DNA of 64,000 bases from Dichotomocladium elegans. Its lineage: Eukaryota > Mucoromycota > Mucoromycetes > Mucorales > Lichtheimiaceae. The notes under the pieces are model-generated. The model was not told the DNA's origin and made no database searches. It saw only the letters and a program-made list of their open reading frames with translations. Numbering within the stretch: the first letter of the stretch is position 1; each line of letters opens with the position of its first letter. Below are positions 1 through 12,996 of the stretch, in pieces. The stretch covers positions 542,708-606,707 of the forward strand of contig JAIXMN010000025.1 in the NCBI GenBank assembly GCA_025716815.1, read 5' to 3'. The translations under genes and the position numbers were made by a program.

Positions 1-500
1 CATTAGATTTCTTAAGGATGCTGTCAGGACCCTTCTCGTACTGCAATGCCCATTGCTGGGCTGAACGAATATGGATTCTCAGCAGCTGATGCACTCAAGA
101 CTTTCTCAAGCATCCGTTTGAAAAATCTGACCTTGCCTTGGTCAGTGTACGCTGTGTAACTGCGCTTGATCCCCGCTTTTTTCATCCGAATGTCTGCATC
201 CTTTCGCTGGGGAAATGTTGTGGTAATAAGAGCAGAGTATCTTTGCAAGATATGCTATGCAGATATTCAATGCGAGAACAAACGGATTTAAGAGATATAT
301 TTCTTCATCAGCAAGTGTATAAAGAGAAAGAGTCAAAGGACGAGATGGATTTGCCAAGCGGCATCTTTCCATCTATGCATGTGACAACTGCTTTGTCGTC
401 ATGCGTATTCTGGGCAAAATGCGATTTTATTTTTGTGAGCCTGCGACTTCAGAACTGGCAGGGCGCGACTTTGATTTTGGAAAATAGAGTATGTCGTTAT
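1..500 (-). mobile_element. decayed Tc1/IS630-type DNA transposon, left copy (5' part)
   Basis: Read on the minus strand, this is a near copy of 17515-18105 and carries the N-terminal helix-turn-helix part of an IS630/Tc1-type transposase. The first frame (minus, 248 to about 80) contains a block rich in Lys/Arg ending in SASAA. The reading frame then shifts and continues as a second block with IRSAQQWALQYEKGPDS, which is the DNA-binding region typical of these transposases. Compared with the right copy, about 80 bp are missing near 290-320. The transposase continues past the window start, so its catalytic part cannot be judged. The frame break and lack of a long ORF make it non-functional. 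Confidence 0.75.
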
Positions 501-649
501 GCTCCGCCCACACCGATTGGGTCATGTCTTGGGGAACCGTGTACGACTCACCCCACACTTACCACCAACCGAAGAATTTTTCCTCTCTATTTGCTCTTTC
601 TTCCCATTTTCTTTTGAGTTAATCTCTTGTAGAGACAAAATTTGGCACA

Positions 650-3600
650 ATGGATGATCCGCGATACTTCAATTCGCGATATAGGGGCCCTGAGGTCCTC
701 GAAACCCCTAAATTAATTCGCAGCATTACGATCGACCGTTGCAGCAATTTTACTAGTGGAGGCGCTAACGGCAATGATATTAACCTGCTGTCTCAACTCT
801 ACAAGGCACGGACCAATTCGGGTACGCAACACCTTAAAAACTAAAAAAGACGATACGAGTGCTTATTCCGCTGTTCTTTTACATGACATTCGCTGTGCTT
901 TCATCTTGGACAGAGGAATTCATCTCGCTACTCGTCTACAGTGTTCCTGATCTCCGGAGGATTCCGTTTGATGAGGCCGTGCAACAGGAATTCAGACCAA
1001 CACGCCTTGGTGAATGGTTTGGTCCATCGTGGGTATGAATAGAGTCAGACGACCCACGTTTTTTTTCCATGTTCCACATCGATCTGATAAAAGAATATAG
1101 TCCACACACTGGTTCCACGTCCAATTACGTATTCCCAATGAATTTGCCGGCGAAGAAGTTCACTTTATCTGGAATGCAGACAATGAGGCGCTGATCTGGA
1201 GTATCGACGGTTCACCCCTTCAAGGACTGACTGGAGGAGGTTAGGGACGAGCTTTTTTTATCGCTGCGAACAGATGGGGATTCTATAACTAACAGTACCA
1301 CTTTAGCGGGTAGCGATGCCCGACATGAGTATATTCTGACCACCAATGCTCAAGGCGGAGAGATAATCCAGTTTTATATCGAGATGGCATGCAATGGGAT
1401 GTTTGGCGCTGGTAACGGCTTGATCGGCCCACCTGACCCTAACCGTTTTTTCAATCTGAATGAGCTGGTAAGCAATCACCCGCCGGATCATAGATACACT
1501 TCTTCTTCCGGTGTTATTGAAGCCCCATATCGGATTAGGATCTTGCGGTTCCAAACAAACGGGCATGGGATCTCTTGTACGACTTTCAGATCATCCTCGG
1601 GATGGCACGAGATCTGTCGCAGGATTCGCTCCGCGCTGCACAAGCACTCAATACAGCCAACAATATCGTAAATAAATTCATTCCCGGAAGCGACGAAAGT
1701 ATCGAACGATGCTTACAGATCGCTAGCACCTTCCTCAACGCAAAGAACGGCGATTCCCAGCACGAGATCATCGCGCTTGGCCATTGTCATATTGGTCAGT
1801 ATTCTTATTTTGGTACTATGGTTTGTAGGCTTTCGTTTTAAACCTGTTTTACGGACAGACACCGGATGGCTCTGGCCATTTGAGGAAACCATCCGCAAAG
1901 CAGCGCGCAGTTGGACATCTCAGATCGATTTGATGGACAGATACCCTGACTACAAGTTCATCTGTTCCCAGGCACAACAATATCAGTGGGTGAAGGACAA
2001 CTATCCCCCGCTATGGGAAAGGATTAAGGAAAAGATATCAATGGGACAATTTCTGCCGACGGGAGGAGTAAGCTATAACGAAGGAGGATTCCGCAATCGA
2101 CACTCATTGTTATTATAGACATGGATTGAAATGGACACCAATATGCCTAGCGGCGAATCGCTATGTCGACAGTTTCTTTTGGGGTAAAAGACAATAGAAT
2201 CTTAATATAACTGATATATTAACGAGATAGATCTCCAACCTAGACAACGCTTCTTTGAGGAACATTTCGGGAAGCGCTGCAAAGTTTTCTGGTTACCTGA
2301 CTCGTTCGGTTATTCCTCCCAAGTATATACTATTCATTATGTTTTACATCCACACTCGAATATCTATGGACTGACCTTAATTGTTTTTGAAGCTTCCTCA
2401 ACTCATGCATCTTGCCGATATGAAATATTTCTTTACCCAGAAGCTCTCATGGAACAATATCAATAAGGTAGAGCTCATATGGTTTTTGTAAGATATGAAG
2501 TCTCGGTGCGAATTGACTTTACTGATACGAAACTGCCTCAGTTTCCGCTCACAACATTTTGGTGGATCGGTCTTGACGGCACAAAAGCACTCACGCACAT
2601 GGCACCATCGGAGACGTATAACGCTCAGTGTACACCCGAAGAATTAATTCGGACGTAAGACGGAAAGAATCACGAGGTATCCGTCTTACAAACAAAATAA
2701 TTTGATTGATTTTACCAAGCGTCCGGAATCATCGCGATAAGGAACATTCCAATGTCAGTCTTTTGGTCTACGGAAACGGTGACGGTGGTGGTGGCCCTTT
2801 AGCCAGCATGATCGAGAGGCTTCGTAGGATGAAAAATGTGGTATGTCTTCAAAATTGGCAATGAGTCCATATTCCAAGTTTCCAACTTTGTTTCTGGAAA
2901 GGATGGCTTGCCCAAGGTGGAGATGGGCGCTCCAACAGACTTTTATGAAAAGTTGGAGCGAGAAACCCCCACATTGACTTCGTGGACAGGTGAAATGGTA
3001 AGCACACTCACGCAACAGAGATGCGATAAGCGATATCTGACCTGACATCCCACAGTATTTTGAACTTCATCGTGGTATTTTCACAACACATGCCCTTTGC
3101 AAAAAGTACAACAGAAGCTGCGAATTCCTACTGCGAGATGTCGAGATCTTGGCGACATTTGCGCATATCATGGAACCTGAAAATTTTGAGTCTGTATTCG
3201 TCTCTTATCATGCAAGATGATGATTTATTTATGCATATCTTCTATCTCTTCCGCAGATACCCTAAAGCCGAACTTGATCAGTTCTGGAAAATGATTTGTC
3301 TTATTCAGTTCCACGACGTAATGTCAGGTTCCGCCATCGAGATGGTCTATGATGACTGTCTACAGGTACTTCTCTTTTATTGAAGCGATTGGCGAACCTG
3401 TGCAGTTGTAAACATCAAAATCAAGATGTACACCAAAGTAGATATGCTTGGTAAGCAAATGCGCGCGATGTTAATCGAAAGACTTCTCGACTTGGATGGA
3501 ACTTCGCTCCCGGAAGGCAAACAAGGTATATATAAAACATTTAAATTTGTCAGCTTATACAGGCACTGAAGTATGCCGGTGTGCCAGGACTTGCTGTGTT

Positions 3601-5556
3601 CAATACTCTCCCATGGACTCGGCGAGAGGTCATCGAAGTACCTCTTGATGAAGGCCTACCGACCATGCGACAATACTCCGCATTCGGACGAACAGGCTAT
3701 GCTATCGGTAATTCCATCATTCTATGAGTATCCTAGTGGATCCGGAATTTTCAACTTGGCTATGTTTTTGTAGTGGATAATGTGCCTCCCTTAGGTGCGC
3801 GTGGATTTACTTTCGCTGAAGAAGTCGATTATGAACCTGTGAAAGTTGCGACCGACAGAAATAATAATATTGTAATGGAAAATAAGTTTATAAGGGCCAA
3901 CTTTGATAAATCGGGTCATTTGATCGCTTTGGTGGACAAAAAATTGAGGTTAGTGTTCGTCAAACGTTGAAATTCCAAGTCAATTATTTAACCCTAGTAT
4001 GTAGTCGATCTTTAATTAAACCGAATGAGCGGGGAAACGTGTTCAAAATGTTTGAAGATATTGTAAAGAAATGCATAATCCGGTGTATTTCCGCTTGTAG
4101 ATGACTAACATTTACTTAATAGCCACTCTTCTGGGATGGTAAGTTGGTATAGTTGGAATAGAAGACTCTAAGTATCTAAAGCGTAAACTGCACCATATTG
4201 CTAATCAACAAAAGCTTGGGATGGTGAGTGTGTGCATATTCCGATTTTGCTACATCATTTACTCACATGCTCTCAAAGTTGAGATATACCACTTGGAAAA
4301 GGGTAGGGTCGTCGAAGAAGGCTCAGTTCAGCTCCTAGAACAAGGACCTCTCCGAGCAGCTCTTTTGGTCGAAAAGCGAATCTCGGATACCAGTCGATTG
4401 CGGCAGATTATTGTGATGACAGCACTCTCTCGACGTATCGATTTTGAGACCGAGGTTGACTGGAACGAGAACCGACAGTTTTTGGTAAATGCAACTTAGC
4501 AGGACCAGTTAAAAAGTAATTTACACGTTGCAAATGAACAGAAAGTCGAGTTCGCCTGGGATATCATGGCTGACAAGGTAATTCGGAATTGGCACTCATA
4601 TACGGTATTCTTTGGTGAAAATAACGCTTTACTAGGTCACATATGAAACCCAATATGGCGTAGTGACACGACCTACGCACTACAATACATCATGGGATAG
4701 CGCTAAATTTGAAGTGGCTGGCCACAAGTTTGCGGATATCTCAGAATATGGCTATGGTGTCGCATTGCTAAACGACTGCAAATATGGCTATGCAGCTCAC
4801 CGAAACGTTGTTCGTCTATCGCTCATTCGGTCTCCAAAGGTTGCTATGTAATGGGGGGGTGGTTGTAACGGCTCAATTAGGTGTATTTACATTGACTTGC
4901 AGGCTCCGGACTCCAATTGTGATATTGGACATCACGTGTTCAAATACGCAATCTACCCACACGAAGGTCATTTCATCCAATCAGACGTTGTCCGAGAAGG
5001 ATACAACTTCAATGTTCCTCTTCTGAACAGGTCTTTATATCAGCTTCATCCTGAGGAAGACGAAACTGTAGCTGACTGTGCAATAGAATAATTCCTATGA
5101 GCAAAGCCGCATCTGTTTCCAAAGCACTTCCCAAATTTAGGCTGGAGGATGCCCCTAATGTTGTTCTTGATGCAATCAAGCGCGCCGAAGATAGCTCAGA
5201 CATTATCATTCGACTTTATGAAGCGTATGGAGGGCATGCGAGGGCACGTCTTGTGAGGTAGGCAATCAGCTGTCGGTCCACGAGTAGTATCTGCGTTAGT
5301 TTGACTAAACAATTGGCTGATTAGCTCTATACCTATGAAATCTATCTACCGCTGTAATATTCTTGAAGATGAACTCGAACCTGTATCAATCACGGCCGTG
5401 TCGGGAGCCGGAGATAGGACATTTAGCACTAACCTTCGCGTTCTTGACGATGACATCGTGGAACTGCGACAACAAGCCGAGTTGCGGCGGCAGGCTGAAG
5501 GCGTATTTATTAACGTTGGACCATTCCAAGTGGTCACTCTGAAGATTTCTCTGTAA
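650..5556 (+). CDS. AMS1: alpha-mannosidase, glycoside hydrolase family 38 (Ams1/MAN2C1-like)
   Basis: Class II alpha-mannosidase of the vacuolar/cytosolic Ams1-MAN2C1 type, which trims mannose from free oligosaccharides and recycled glycans. The gene is split into more than a dozen exons. The N-terminus has ITIDRCSNF, a hallmark of this subgroup. The metal-binding HID is created by an intron at 1795-1858 (GHCHI|D followed by [10 protein letters not shown]). The nucleophile region reads [12 protein letters not shown] near 2296-2335. Downstream are GNGDGGGGP (about 2773), [10 protein letters not shown] (about 3305) and the conserved end [12 protein letters not shown] could bridge every intron I tested without a stop (for example 822 to about 889, and the last two C-terminal introns), so the gene looks intact despite its fragmented frames. 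No signal peptide is seen, as expected for this type. Minor exon limits are uncertain. Confidence 0.88.
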
Positions 5557-5821
5557 CATGAAGTGTAAAAAGAAGGAGGGTGAGGGATGCATTTGTTTGC
5601 ATTAAGAATATGCCAATGCTTTGTCATCCCATTCGCTAATGTCGTTGTTTCTCATTGGCTAATAAAGGGGCTTTCATTGGTTCATATATCCCATTTCTGG
5701 GAAAGCTTGTGTACATCCAATCAATCGACGTCATCCGGGCCAGGGCTGCCGGACCACCCTTCAAAATTTTCGTCGCTTTGCAAACCCTCCCCTAGCAGTT
5801 GTATAAATACTCTCATTCGAC

Positions 5822-6612
5822 ATGGCTTCACTTCGCGCCGCCGCTAAGCAAATTGACTGGACCAAATTGAGCAACAGCCTTCCCACTGAGACTGTTGCCG
5901 CGCTTCAAGCCTTCCGCAAGCGCAATGACGAAGCCAAGCGTGTTCTCTTCGAGTTGAAGGAACAGGCCACCACTGTCGACTTCGCCCACTATCGCAGCAT
6001 CCTCAAAAATCAGGCCATTGTCAATCAGGCTGAGAAGGCTGTTCAGGGATTCAAACCTGTTGCTTATAATCTTGATGCTCAGCTCAAGGCCATTGACCAG
6101 TTCGAAGCCAAGGCTGTAAGTTTCGGAAATGACGGGATATCTGCGAGAGAGCGCGCGCGCGAGAGCGTGTATGTCTGTGTGTGTGTGTGCGCGCGCGCAT
6201 ATATCCGTGAACAACACCACGCATAACATGTTCTTGTCTGCGAGAATTCTGATCAAGATTCGATTGCTGACACATGAATGGTTCATATACATATTTATAT
6301 AGGTCGAGAAGGCCACCAGCACTGTTCAGAAGATTGATGCTGAACTCAAGGACTTGGAGGCTACGCTCGCCAACATTGAGGGTTCGCGCCCCATCGAGCA
6401 ATTGACGGTAGGTCGATGATGAACGAGGAACTGATTAAAGGAGGAAAAGCGATTCCGTGCGGACGAGAAGTGCTGACATGCGGTCCCCCTAGGTTGATGA
6501 TATCATCGTTGCTAAGCCCGAGATTACCAAGGAGATCGAAGAGAAGCTCCAGAAGGGCGAGTACACCGTCAAGGGTTACAAGGAGCGTTTCGGTGACATG
6601 TCCTACTTCTAA
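5822..6612 (+). CDS. ATP7: mitochondrial F1Fo ATP synthase subunit d
   Basis: Peripheral-stalk subunit d of the mitochondrial ATP synthase, 172 residues, close to the roughly 174 of yeast Atp7. Three exons (5822-6115, 6303-6407, 6493-6612) join in phase 0. The N-terminus MASLRAAAKQIDWTKL is the classic start of fungal Atp7, and the end GEYTVKGYKERFGDMSYF is also typical. Most of the protein is predicted helical and rich in Lys, Glu and Gln. The first intron (187 nt) is longer than its neighbours and carries alternating GA/CG/GT simple repeats around 6150-6210. It lies 265 bp after AMS1 on the same strand, and its own promoter should be in that gap. Confidence 0.96.
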
Positions 6613-6762
6613 GCAATCACCTCTCCGTTTTGTTTTTTTTTCTTTTGCTTTTAATACAACACCAAACATCACATTAACGATAAACAATGGGCCTAATTGT
6701 CTGTTGTAGTATATATTATCCATTATGTGGGCCGCTTATTTTCTACACGTTTATATCCATTT

Positions 6763-7266
6763 TTACATGGTGCGTGGTCCCTGAAGGATATCTTTAAGGT
6801 TGCCTTGTGCATCGTTCGCAGCGCGTTCCCAGTATTTCTGCGATTTTTCAAGCTGTTGAATCGTCTCATCGGCTTCCTTGATTCGCTTGACATATTGATT
6901 CTTCATTTCGGCCAAGGGAGTCTGGATAAACCTATAGAACATAAGAATAAGCCCATCAGACGGGAGATTGCGAAGAATGTCGGAATCAGTTCAATACATC
7001 TTGCCAATAGGCTTGTAAGTTTTGGTATCAGGTTCGAGTGTGTCGAGTTCTCGTCGCGTAAGCTCTGCCATCTTGCGATCGCGCTGCCTGGCCTGGATCT
7101 GTGCTTTTACGCTGTTTACTTGTTGGGTGCTAGCAACGTATTTTGCCTGCAGCTCGACAAAAACCTGCGCAACGATGTCAGTCTCCGATTCGGTTGGAAT
7201 GTGTCTCTGTGTTTTTTTTTTTTTGCTATTTACTTTTCGGATGGCATCATCAGAGAGCGCGGACAT
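6763..7266 (-). CDS. PFD1: prefoldin subunit 1
   Basis: Beta-type subunit of the hexameric prefoldin chaperone, which delivers nascent actin and tubulin to the CCT chaperonin in the cytosol. Three exons on the minus strand: 7234-7266, 6998-7164 and 6763-6931. The protein starts MSALSDDAIRK, continues VFVELQAKYVASTQQ (first coiled-coil arm), has the conserved turn TKTYKPIGKMF and ends with a second coiled coil (EADETIQQLEKSQKYWERA). About 122 residues, the usual size. The second intron interrupts the KM|F codon and uses GTATTG as donor. It is transcribed towards ATP7 (convergent, 150 bp apart) and divergently from the methyltransferase gene at 7793. Confidence 0.93.
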
Positions 7267-7792
7267 GATGTGAGTATGAAGGAGCTTAATTCCAACCTAC
7301 AGGTGATTTTTACACGAGCAGGCGTCACCCTTTAACCAGGATCAACTCCGCTGTCATTCCCCTCACCCTTTGCCCCATCCATCGTATTGTAACGTTGAGT
7401 CTATGCTTTCTTCCACGAAAGCTGTCAATATCCTGCATGATAAAGGCAGCGCAAAAATGTTGGTATTATATGCCGTGCGTTGTCTTTGAGCTTTGTCTCA
7501 TGTCCATTGATCAGCGCAAAAATACAGCAACAAAGGCTTGACTGCAAAAGAGGCTGGTTTGGGATTACCACGAGCAGATACGTGTTTTTCACCACCGGAT
7601 AAACTCCATTGCCCCTTGCCCTGAAGAAACATCCAACACAGCGTGTGTGTGCGTGTGTGCGGTGGAGTGGGCACCCAATAGCTTCTACGTACCTATAGTG
7701 CTCTTCCTTTTTTTTGTGCACTGGTATGTTAATCCCGACAAAGCCTTTCTTTTCTTTGTAATTTCTTTTTCGTGCTCGGTGGTTGCCATCTC
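7267..7792. other. divergent intergenic region (PFD1 / methyltransferase)
   Basis: This 526-bp gap separates two genes transcribed away from each other, so it should hold both promoters. It contains a short TG/CG dinucleotide tract (about 7644-7660) and a T-rich run near 7708. I found no convincing coding frame or RNA gene. Confidence 0.5.
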
Positions 7793-8749
7793 ATGGCTGA
7801 CATTGAAGATCAAGACTTTTGTCTCGGGAATCGTCCTGAAGGACTCAGTGTCAAGGCTTCTGATGGTCCGCCAGAAGCTTGGAATCAGGGATCGCACATG
7901 GCACTGAAACAAGATGTTGATAAGTTTGGATTAGCTGGCAAGATTTGGCAAAGGTAGCTTAAGAGATAGAAACCGATATACGCGTAAAAAGGGGTGAGAA
8001 AAGACAGATCTTGTAACAAGGCACGACGCTTTTTTACTGCTAGTGCTTACATGCTTCCTCTTTATTTTGGATCCGATTCCTCAGCCGTAGACCCACCGGC
8101 ACCGATACCGGCCGAATACTACGTCGATGACTCCACGCTACCCATCCGACCACTGCGGATTGTTGAGCTGGGGGCCGGCACAGGCTACGTTGGTATCTGG
8201 CTGGCCAACAGGCTGAAGCATCCTGCCGAGATCTACATCACCGACCTCGAGCAAGTCCTCCCCCTGATCCACGACAATGTGGCTGCCCACTATAAAGGCG
8301 ATACCGGCAGTAACGGCATAAGGCCAGCTTCCATCCACGTGGAACGATTGCATTGGGGTAATCGACAAGACGGCGAACGTATCCTCCGAAACGGTCCCAT
8401 CGATCTCGTCATCGTGAGCGACTGTGTATATTTCCCTGAACTTTTCGAGTCCTTGACAACAACGTTACGCCAAATCACGGGCCCGGATACCAAAGTGGTG
8501 ATTGGGTACAAATGCAGGTCGCTGGAAAAGGAAACAGGTTTCTGGCAGGACCATTTTGGCAGATACTTTGCATACGAACCCGTATGGAAGTTATCCAAGA
8601 AGGACAACAGCGAAACAACTCCAAGTGGCTTGCTGGGTGAAGAAGAACAGATGTTTGTGTTCGTCGGCAAACGTAGGCCTGATACAGAGATCAAACCCGC
8701 CGATGATACTTTTACCACACTCTTATTTTGTAACATCATGGACTTTTGA
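7793..8749 (+). CDS. METTL21-family protein-lysine N-methyltransferase
   Basis: Seven-beta-strand SAM-dependent methyltransferase of the METTL21/EEF1AKMT group, which methylates lysines on cytosolic proteins such as eEF1A or HSP70. Two exons, 7793-7953 and 8044-8749, give 288 residues. The intron restores the family signature GKIWQSAYMLPLYFG. Motif I is VELGAGTGYVGIWLAN, an acidic SAM-ribose position follows in YITDLEQVL, and the post-motif IDLVIVSDCVYFPELFESL matches the family's (D/E)xxY-like region. The C-terminus QMFVFVGKR is also typical. Which substrate it modifies cannot be told from sequence; yeast Efm6 and human METTL21 proteins are the nearest named relatives I can recall. An alternative acceptor at 8013 would introduce a stop, so the 8043 acceptor is preferred. 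Confidence 0.85.
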
Positions 8750-10355
8750 CGACTTTGAGCGTTTCTTTTTAATATTGTCGGTATAAATGAATGAATTGCA
8801 AGTGTCAGCGATCGCTTCCGCGGGCCTGAATTTCTTTAATGTCATCCGTCGCTTCGCACTCTAGGATAACAGTCCATCATTAAGAGATCGAGTCAACATG
8901 GCGCACGTTGGTTCTCCCCGGTACTGATCTGGGTTGACCAGTGAACCTGTTCTCTCGGTCGCCTCACTACAGTAGACCCGGAAAGCGTGGAGAAGGGATG
9001 AGAAGTATGGAGATGAAAAGCAGCCCTATGACTACAGATATCCTGAGGGATTCAGAGGTTATGATTACTTTCCATTGTATGGGATAAGCGGTAAAGTGAA
9101 CGATGGCAAGTACAGTACACAGACGACAGCTCACCACAACAGGAGAACGAGCGGGCATACAGTGGTATGCAAAACAGATTTGGATCTTCTCTGTTTGGTA
9201 CTAAGATGCGAAAGAAACTGTAGCTGGCTAACTTTGAGAGACGTACATTGCAGTCAATACGACCTAGAGCACGACAAGCTAAAGGTTGGGAATCGTGTCT
9301 TTAGGACAGATACGGTAGGCGTTTAAGTTCTGTCGAGCGAGAAACATGAAACCAGGATCTAGACAAACAGAGGAAAATAAAAATGCAGGGTCTCCCAGGC
9401 CTGGTCTAGGTCATGCTTCTTCATCAGTTTCTTAAACTCTTCGACTTTCAACCCCCTTAATTTCTCGCAGTGCATCTCAATCCCAATCCTTTGGATCCAC
9501 AAACCAAATGCAAATCTACTTTGCATCACTTGTGTCGTCTACCTATCGGATCCACAGGAGCACTTTTTGAAGAATAATAATGTGTGCATCCATTTTCGCG
9601 ATCATAGATAGTTTGTCATTCTTTTGAACATGTTAATACAGGCGCAGGAAAACCTCGGTGTATAGGTCGCACACCATTCTCTGGGATGGCTTCGATGGAA
9701 TCGGGTATTGTTCAATACGCATGCGCATGATTGGAAAGAAAAGGGGGACTGACATACTTGCTTACCCACATACGGGAATACATATCCTTTTGATGGCATC
9801 TAATACTCTATTCCTTTAGCCAAGGAATCGAAATCAGCAGAAGAAAGATTATACCCGGATGATAGATTTTTAACCTCTGACCCATTATATTGCTGGGTCG
9901 AATGACTATATATGCAACGCCGTTCCAGGTCATGACGATATAGCCAGAAGAGAGTTCGATGTGCACCATCATACATACAACAGGATGAGGATTCTTTCTT
10001 GTGCACTGATACAAGATCAAGTTGAGGTAAAAGAGAAACACCATTTAGTATTTATCATATGAGAGAATCCTATAGGAGGTCTTCGTTCCGGAGGAAGGGA
10101 GAAACAGGGTGGCGCTAAAACGGAAAGACAATCGGGGTCCCTATCGCTTGCTCCACGTGGGTATGCTCTACATACTATCGAAGTCATACGCCCACACTTG
10201 ATAGTGCGTGCAATTAGCGCACAAATCAATCGCCCTATTTCTCCTTCCTTGTCTTCCTCTCATCTCTCTCTTTTTTTTTTTTATTAAAAAAAACCTATCT
10301 ACGCATGAGCTGTCATCGTCGGGAAAAGGTCACGAGCTTGCCGTCCATAAATACC
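8750..10355. other. 1.6 kb stretch without a recognised gene
   Basis: No known family is recognised. On the minus strand several short, protein-like frames occur (9359-9526; near 9680-9790; 9800-10006) separated by stops and possible introns. On the plus strand a frame at about 8985-9160 is rich in Tyr, Asp and Gly. These could be exons of an unrecognised or decayed gene. A pyrimidine tract followed by an A tract (10260-10292) precedes the zinc-finger gene and may belong to its promoter. Confidence 0.4.
9359..9526 (-). CDS. possible small ORF or terminal exon, unknown
   Basis: A 55-codon frame opens with ATG at 9526 and ends with TAG at 9359. The sequence MQSRFAFGLWIQRIGIEM is followed by a strongly charged amphipathic segment (EKLRGLKVEEFKKLMKKHD) and a hydrophobic end. 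The composition is far more protein-like than surrounding frames, but no family is recognised. It could be the last exon of a minus-strand gene reaching to about 10000 or a remnant of one. Confidence 0.3.
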   Translation of the reverse strand: MQSRFAFGLWIQRIGIEMHCEKLRGLKVEEFKKLMKKHDLDQAWETLHFYFPLFV

Positions 10356-11177
10356 ATGCTCCAAAAAGGTTGAGATTTGCCTACGGAAAAGGCACCCTTC
10401 CATGGTCGTGCGACTGTGACATGAACTTGTAGCTCATTACCTCGCTTTCATTGATCAGAATACACTATTCCGGAGCAGGACGGACGGACGCAAACTGCGC
10501 TCTTTGGCCACCGACAATACGTATCCGACTGTTCCGCCTCATCGATTGTTTTTTCACCTCCGCAGGAACTGAATGAACCGCCACACCGTGTTACACCCGA
10601 CATATTGCCCCCGCTGCGGCTGTCAAGCCCTCGAGCGTCTGCCGGAGGAATTGGATCGCCACCGCCAAGGACCATCTACGGCCACCAGCAGCCGGTTATA
10701 CAGCCGAAATTGAGATATACCCAGGACGTCGGTTTCGTTACTACCGCTGCTGAGTTGCCACCGGTGATTCTTCCGCCGGACATGACAAATTATCGTCACG
10801 GACCACTTGCTATCGCACGACGCTGTCATTACCATGGCAGGTCCTACTCAGACATGACCTACCATTCACAGGAACAGTTTGACAAGAGTAATTCAAGTCG
10901 ATATTGTTGCCCATACTGTCACAAGCGCTTTTCACGACCATCATCGCTCAGAACTCATACTTATTCACACACAGGGGAAAAGCCGTTCATTTGCCCAGTT
11001 GAAGGTTGTTGCCGCAGATTTAACGTCCACAGTAATCTTCGACGTCATCTCAGAAGACACAGCGTTCCTGCCTTCTTGCTTCCCACTGCTTTATCATCTA
11101 CACTCGCAACACAGGCCATTTATCAGTCTTCGACGCATGCCGCAGTCAAGGAGACATCTCCTGCTCCCGCTGTGTAG
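10356..11177 (+). CDS. C2H2 zinc-finger protein (two fingers)
   Basis: Putative DNA-binding transcription factor. Two tandem TFIIIA-type C2H2 fingers lie near the C-terminal third: CPYCHKRF...HTYSH, then a TGEKPF linker, then CPVEGCCRRF...HLRRH. A long Pro/Ser-rich N-terminal region precedes them. The main exon is open from 10459 to the stop at 11175-11177 but has no ATG before the fingers. I propose a 13-nt first exon (10356-10368, MLQK) joined across an intron 10369-10458; the phase fits and gives 243 residues. The first exon is inferred, and another upstream start is possible. Targets cannot be predicted. Confidence 0.72.
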
Positions 11178-12996
11178 ACAACACGCCATATTATCCATGG
11201 TGGCGAATACATTCACTTTTATACATATGCATCAACAAAGCGCTATTATTTTTTAATTAATGTTGGCCATGCGCTGATAAAAGATATCTTCGAAATCATT
11301 AAACGTTCAGCATCTGATACCCAATTGTCTCGGGTTCAACGACTTGATTAACAAAAAACTTATGTTTTAACTTGAGTGTCTGCATGCGGCGTCTTTTTCA
11401 TTGAAAGCGAAATCCGCATGGACGGCATGGCTGTTTTTCTACTGAGATGGGAGAACCCTAGGTTTCCTTATGGCTTGTTAAAAACAGGTTTTCTTTGGTG
11501 TAGATTGGCGATTTTTACGAAATGATATCTTTGTCCCATTACTGCGCATGAGCCAATACGCTCTTTCGCCTGAATTTTATGCTCATTACATAATCACTTG
11601 AGTAACAGTCAAAGGGTTAAAGAAAGTGGCCTGTTGACCTTATCTCAATCTCTTTTTTTTGTGGGGTAATAAAATCATAAAGGTTTTCAATTTGTAGCAC
11701 ATGCTCTCAAGATGGACACTACCATGCGTTGTCAACATTCCTCCTATTGATTATCACTTTTTAGACCCTGGCCATCTCAAATCAACGTTCATCGGAGCCC
11801 GCACATTTTTTATCTTCTCGCTCAGGTTACTAATAAGCTTCTCGTGAAAATAGTGCGTGTAACTTTAACGGAACACAAATAGAGATACCGTGAGAGTACA
11901 TGGTCTGCTTGTCAGCAGCTCAGTCGGATTCCACATCGATATTATGAGTGTCCATTCGTGCTTTTTTTTCGCTTGGTTTATTTGCTGCTGTAGTACGGGT
12001 CGCACCAATCGCGAAATATACTCAGCTGAAAATAAAAGGCTGATGGGAGGAAAAAGATAGCTGCATACTTTGATGGCCTTATTTAAATTCGAAACGGGAG
12101 GGTGTATCTCTTATCGAACTATCGGTCGTCTACAAATTGGGTAATGGTAAGATGTGGGGTCAGTGTTTAAATTGAGTGTGTGTGCGTGTGTGTGGAAATC
12201 GCGTAAGTGCACCTCCGAAGGCCACAATGACTAATGCAAATTGAGCAATTTTTCACCGCCAGCGACAGCGCCTTGAAGAAGTGCAGGTGCACTTTCTATT
12301 CAAAATATGAACTTTTCTACAAGCCTCAATCGCTTGAATTGGATTTTCGGTTCCACTTCTTTATGCTAGACAATAGAGGTAGTAAATGAAGTTCGCGTAT
12401 TTGGTAGGGCTGCACCTCGGAAACATAACCTCATATGGATAGCCCAAATCTTCTTCGCATGGCAACAAGCGACGATCAGTAACGCCCGTTTTTTAAGTTA
12501 CCCGGCGACCGAGAAACACCGACAAGTTTCAGGCACGAATGGGAACCGCCTGCTATTGTTTCACGCGTGCATTTCACGTGATCCTACGCCGGGTGATTAC
12601 CCTTTTTTGTTGACAGCCTCACGGCTGGTAGGCCAAACCACTCCACCTTTTTTAAAACAAATATGTGTCGATTTTCTCGTTTCTCCCATGATTACAACCC
12701 ATTATAACGGCTTCGAAAACTCTTACCTGATTCTCGGCCATCCGTTCTAGTTATCGAACAGGAGAATGAAATATGGTCTAAAGTCTTGGAGAAGGTGAAT
12801 CGCTTCCGAGGAACAAAAGGAAGAGACCCCACATGGAGATGGGCGGGGTCTGTGAAAAAATAATTCGAGTCAGTCCACTGACTCTTTTTGCCCCTTTTGG
12901 GGCCCTTTATTTTTCCTTTCCCTCTTTCCCGTTCCTCTCTCTCTCTCTCTCTCCTCTTTTCTTTTCATCTATAAGCAAATCGACCCTACTGTGGCC
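11178..12996. other. 1.8 kb intergenic region upstream of AGC1
   Basis: AT-rich, with many short homopolymers and a TG tract at about 12177-12193, but no coding frame that I trust. The last 100 bp before AGC1 carry a CT dinucleotide tract (about 12932-12952) followed by TCTATAAGC, a likely core promoter for the carrier gene. Confidence 0.5.

Noticed and set aside
6116..6302. Simple-repeat stretch in ATP7 intron 1 as a functional element
   Set aside because: GA/CG/GT repeats are common by slippage; splice signals and phase are normal and nothing else marks it.
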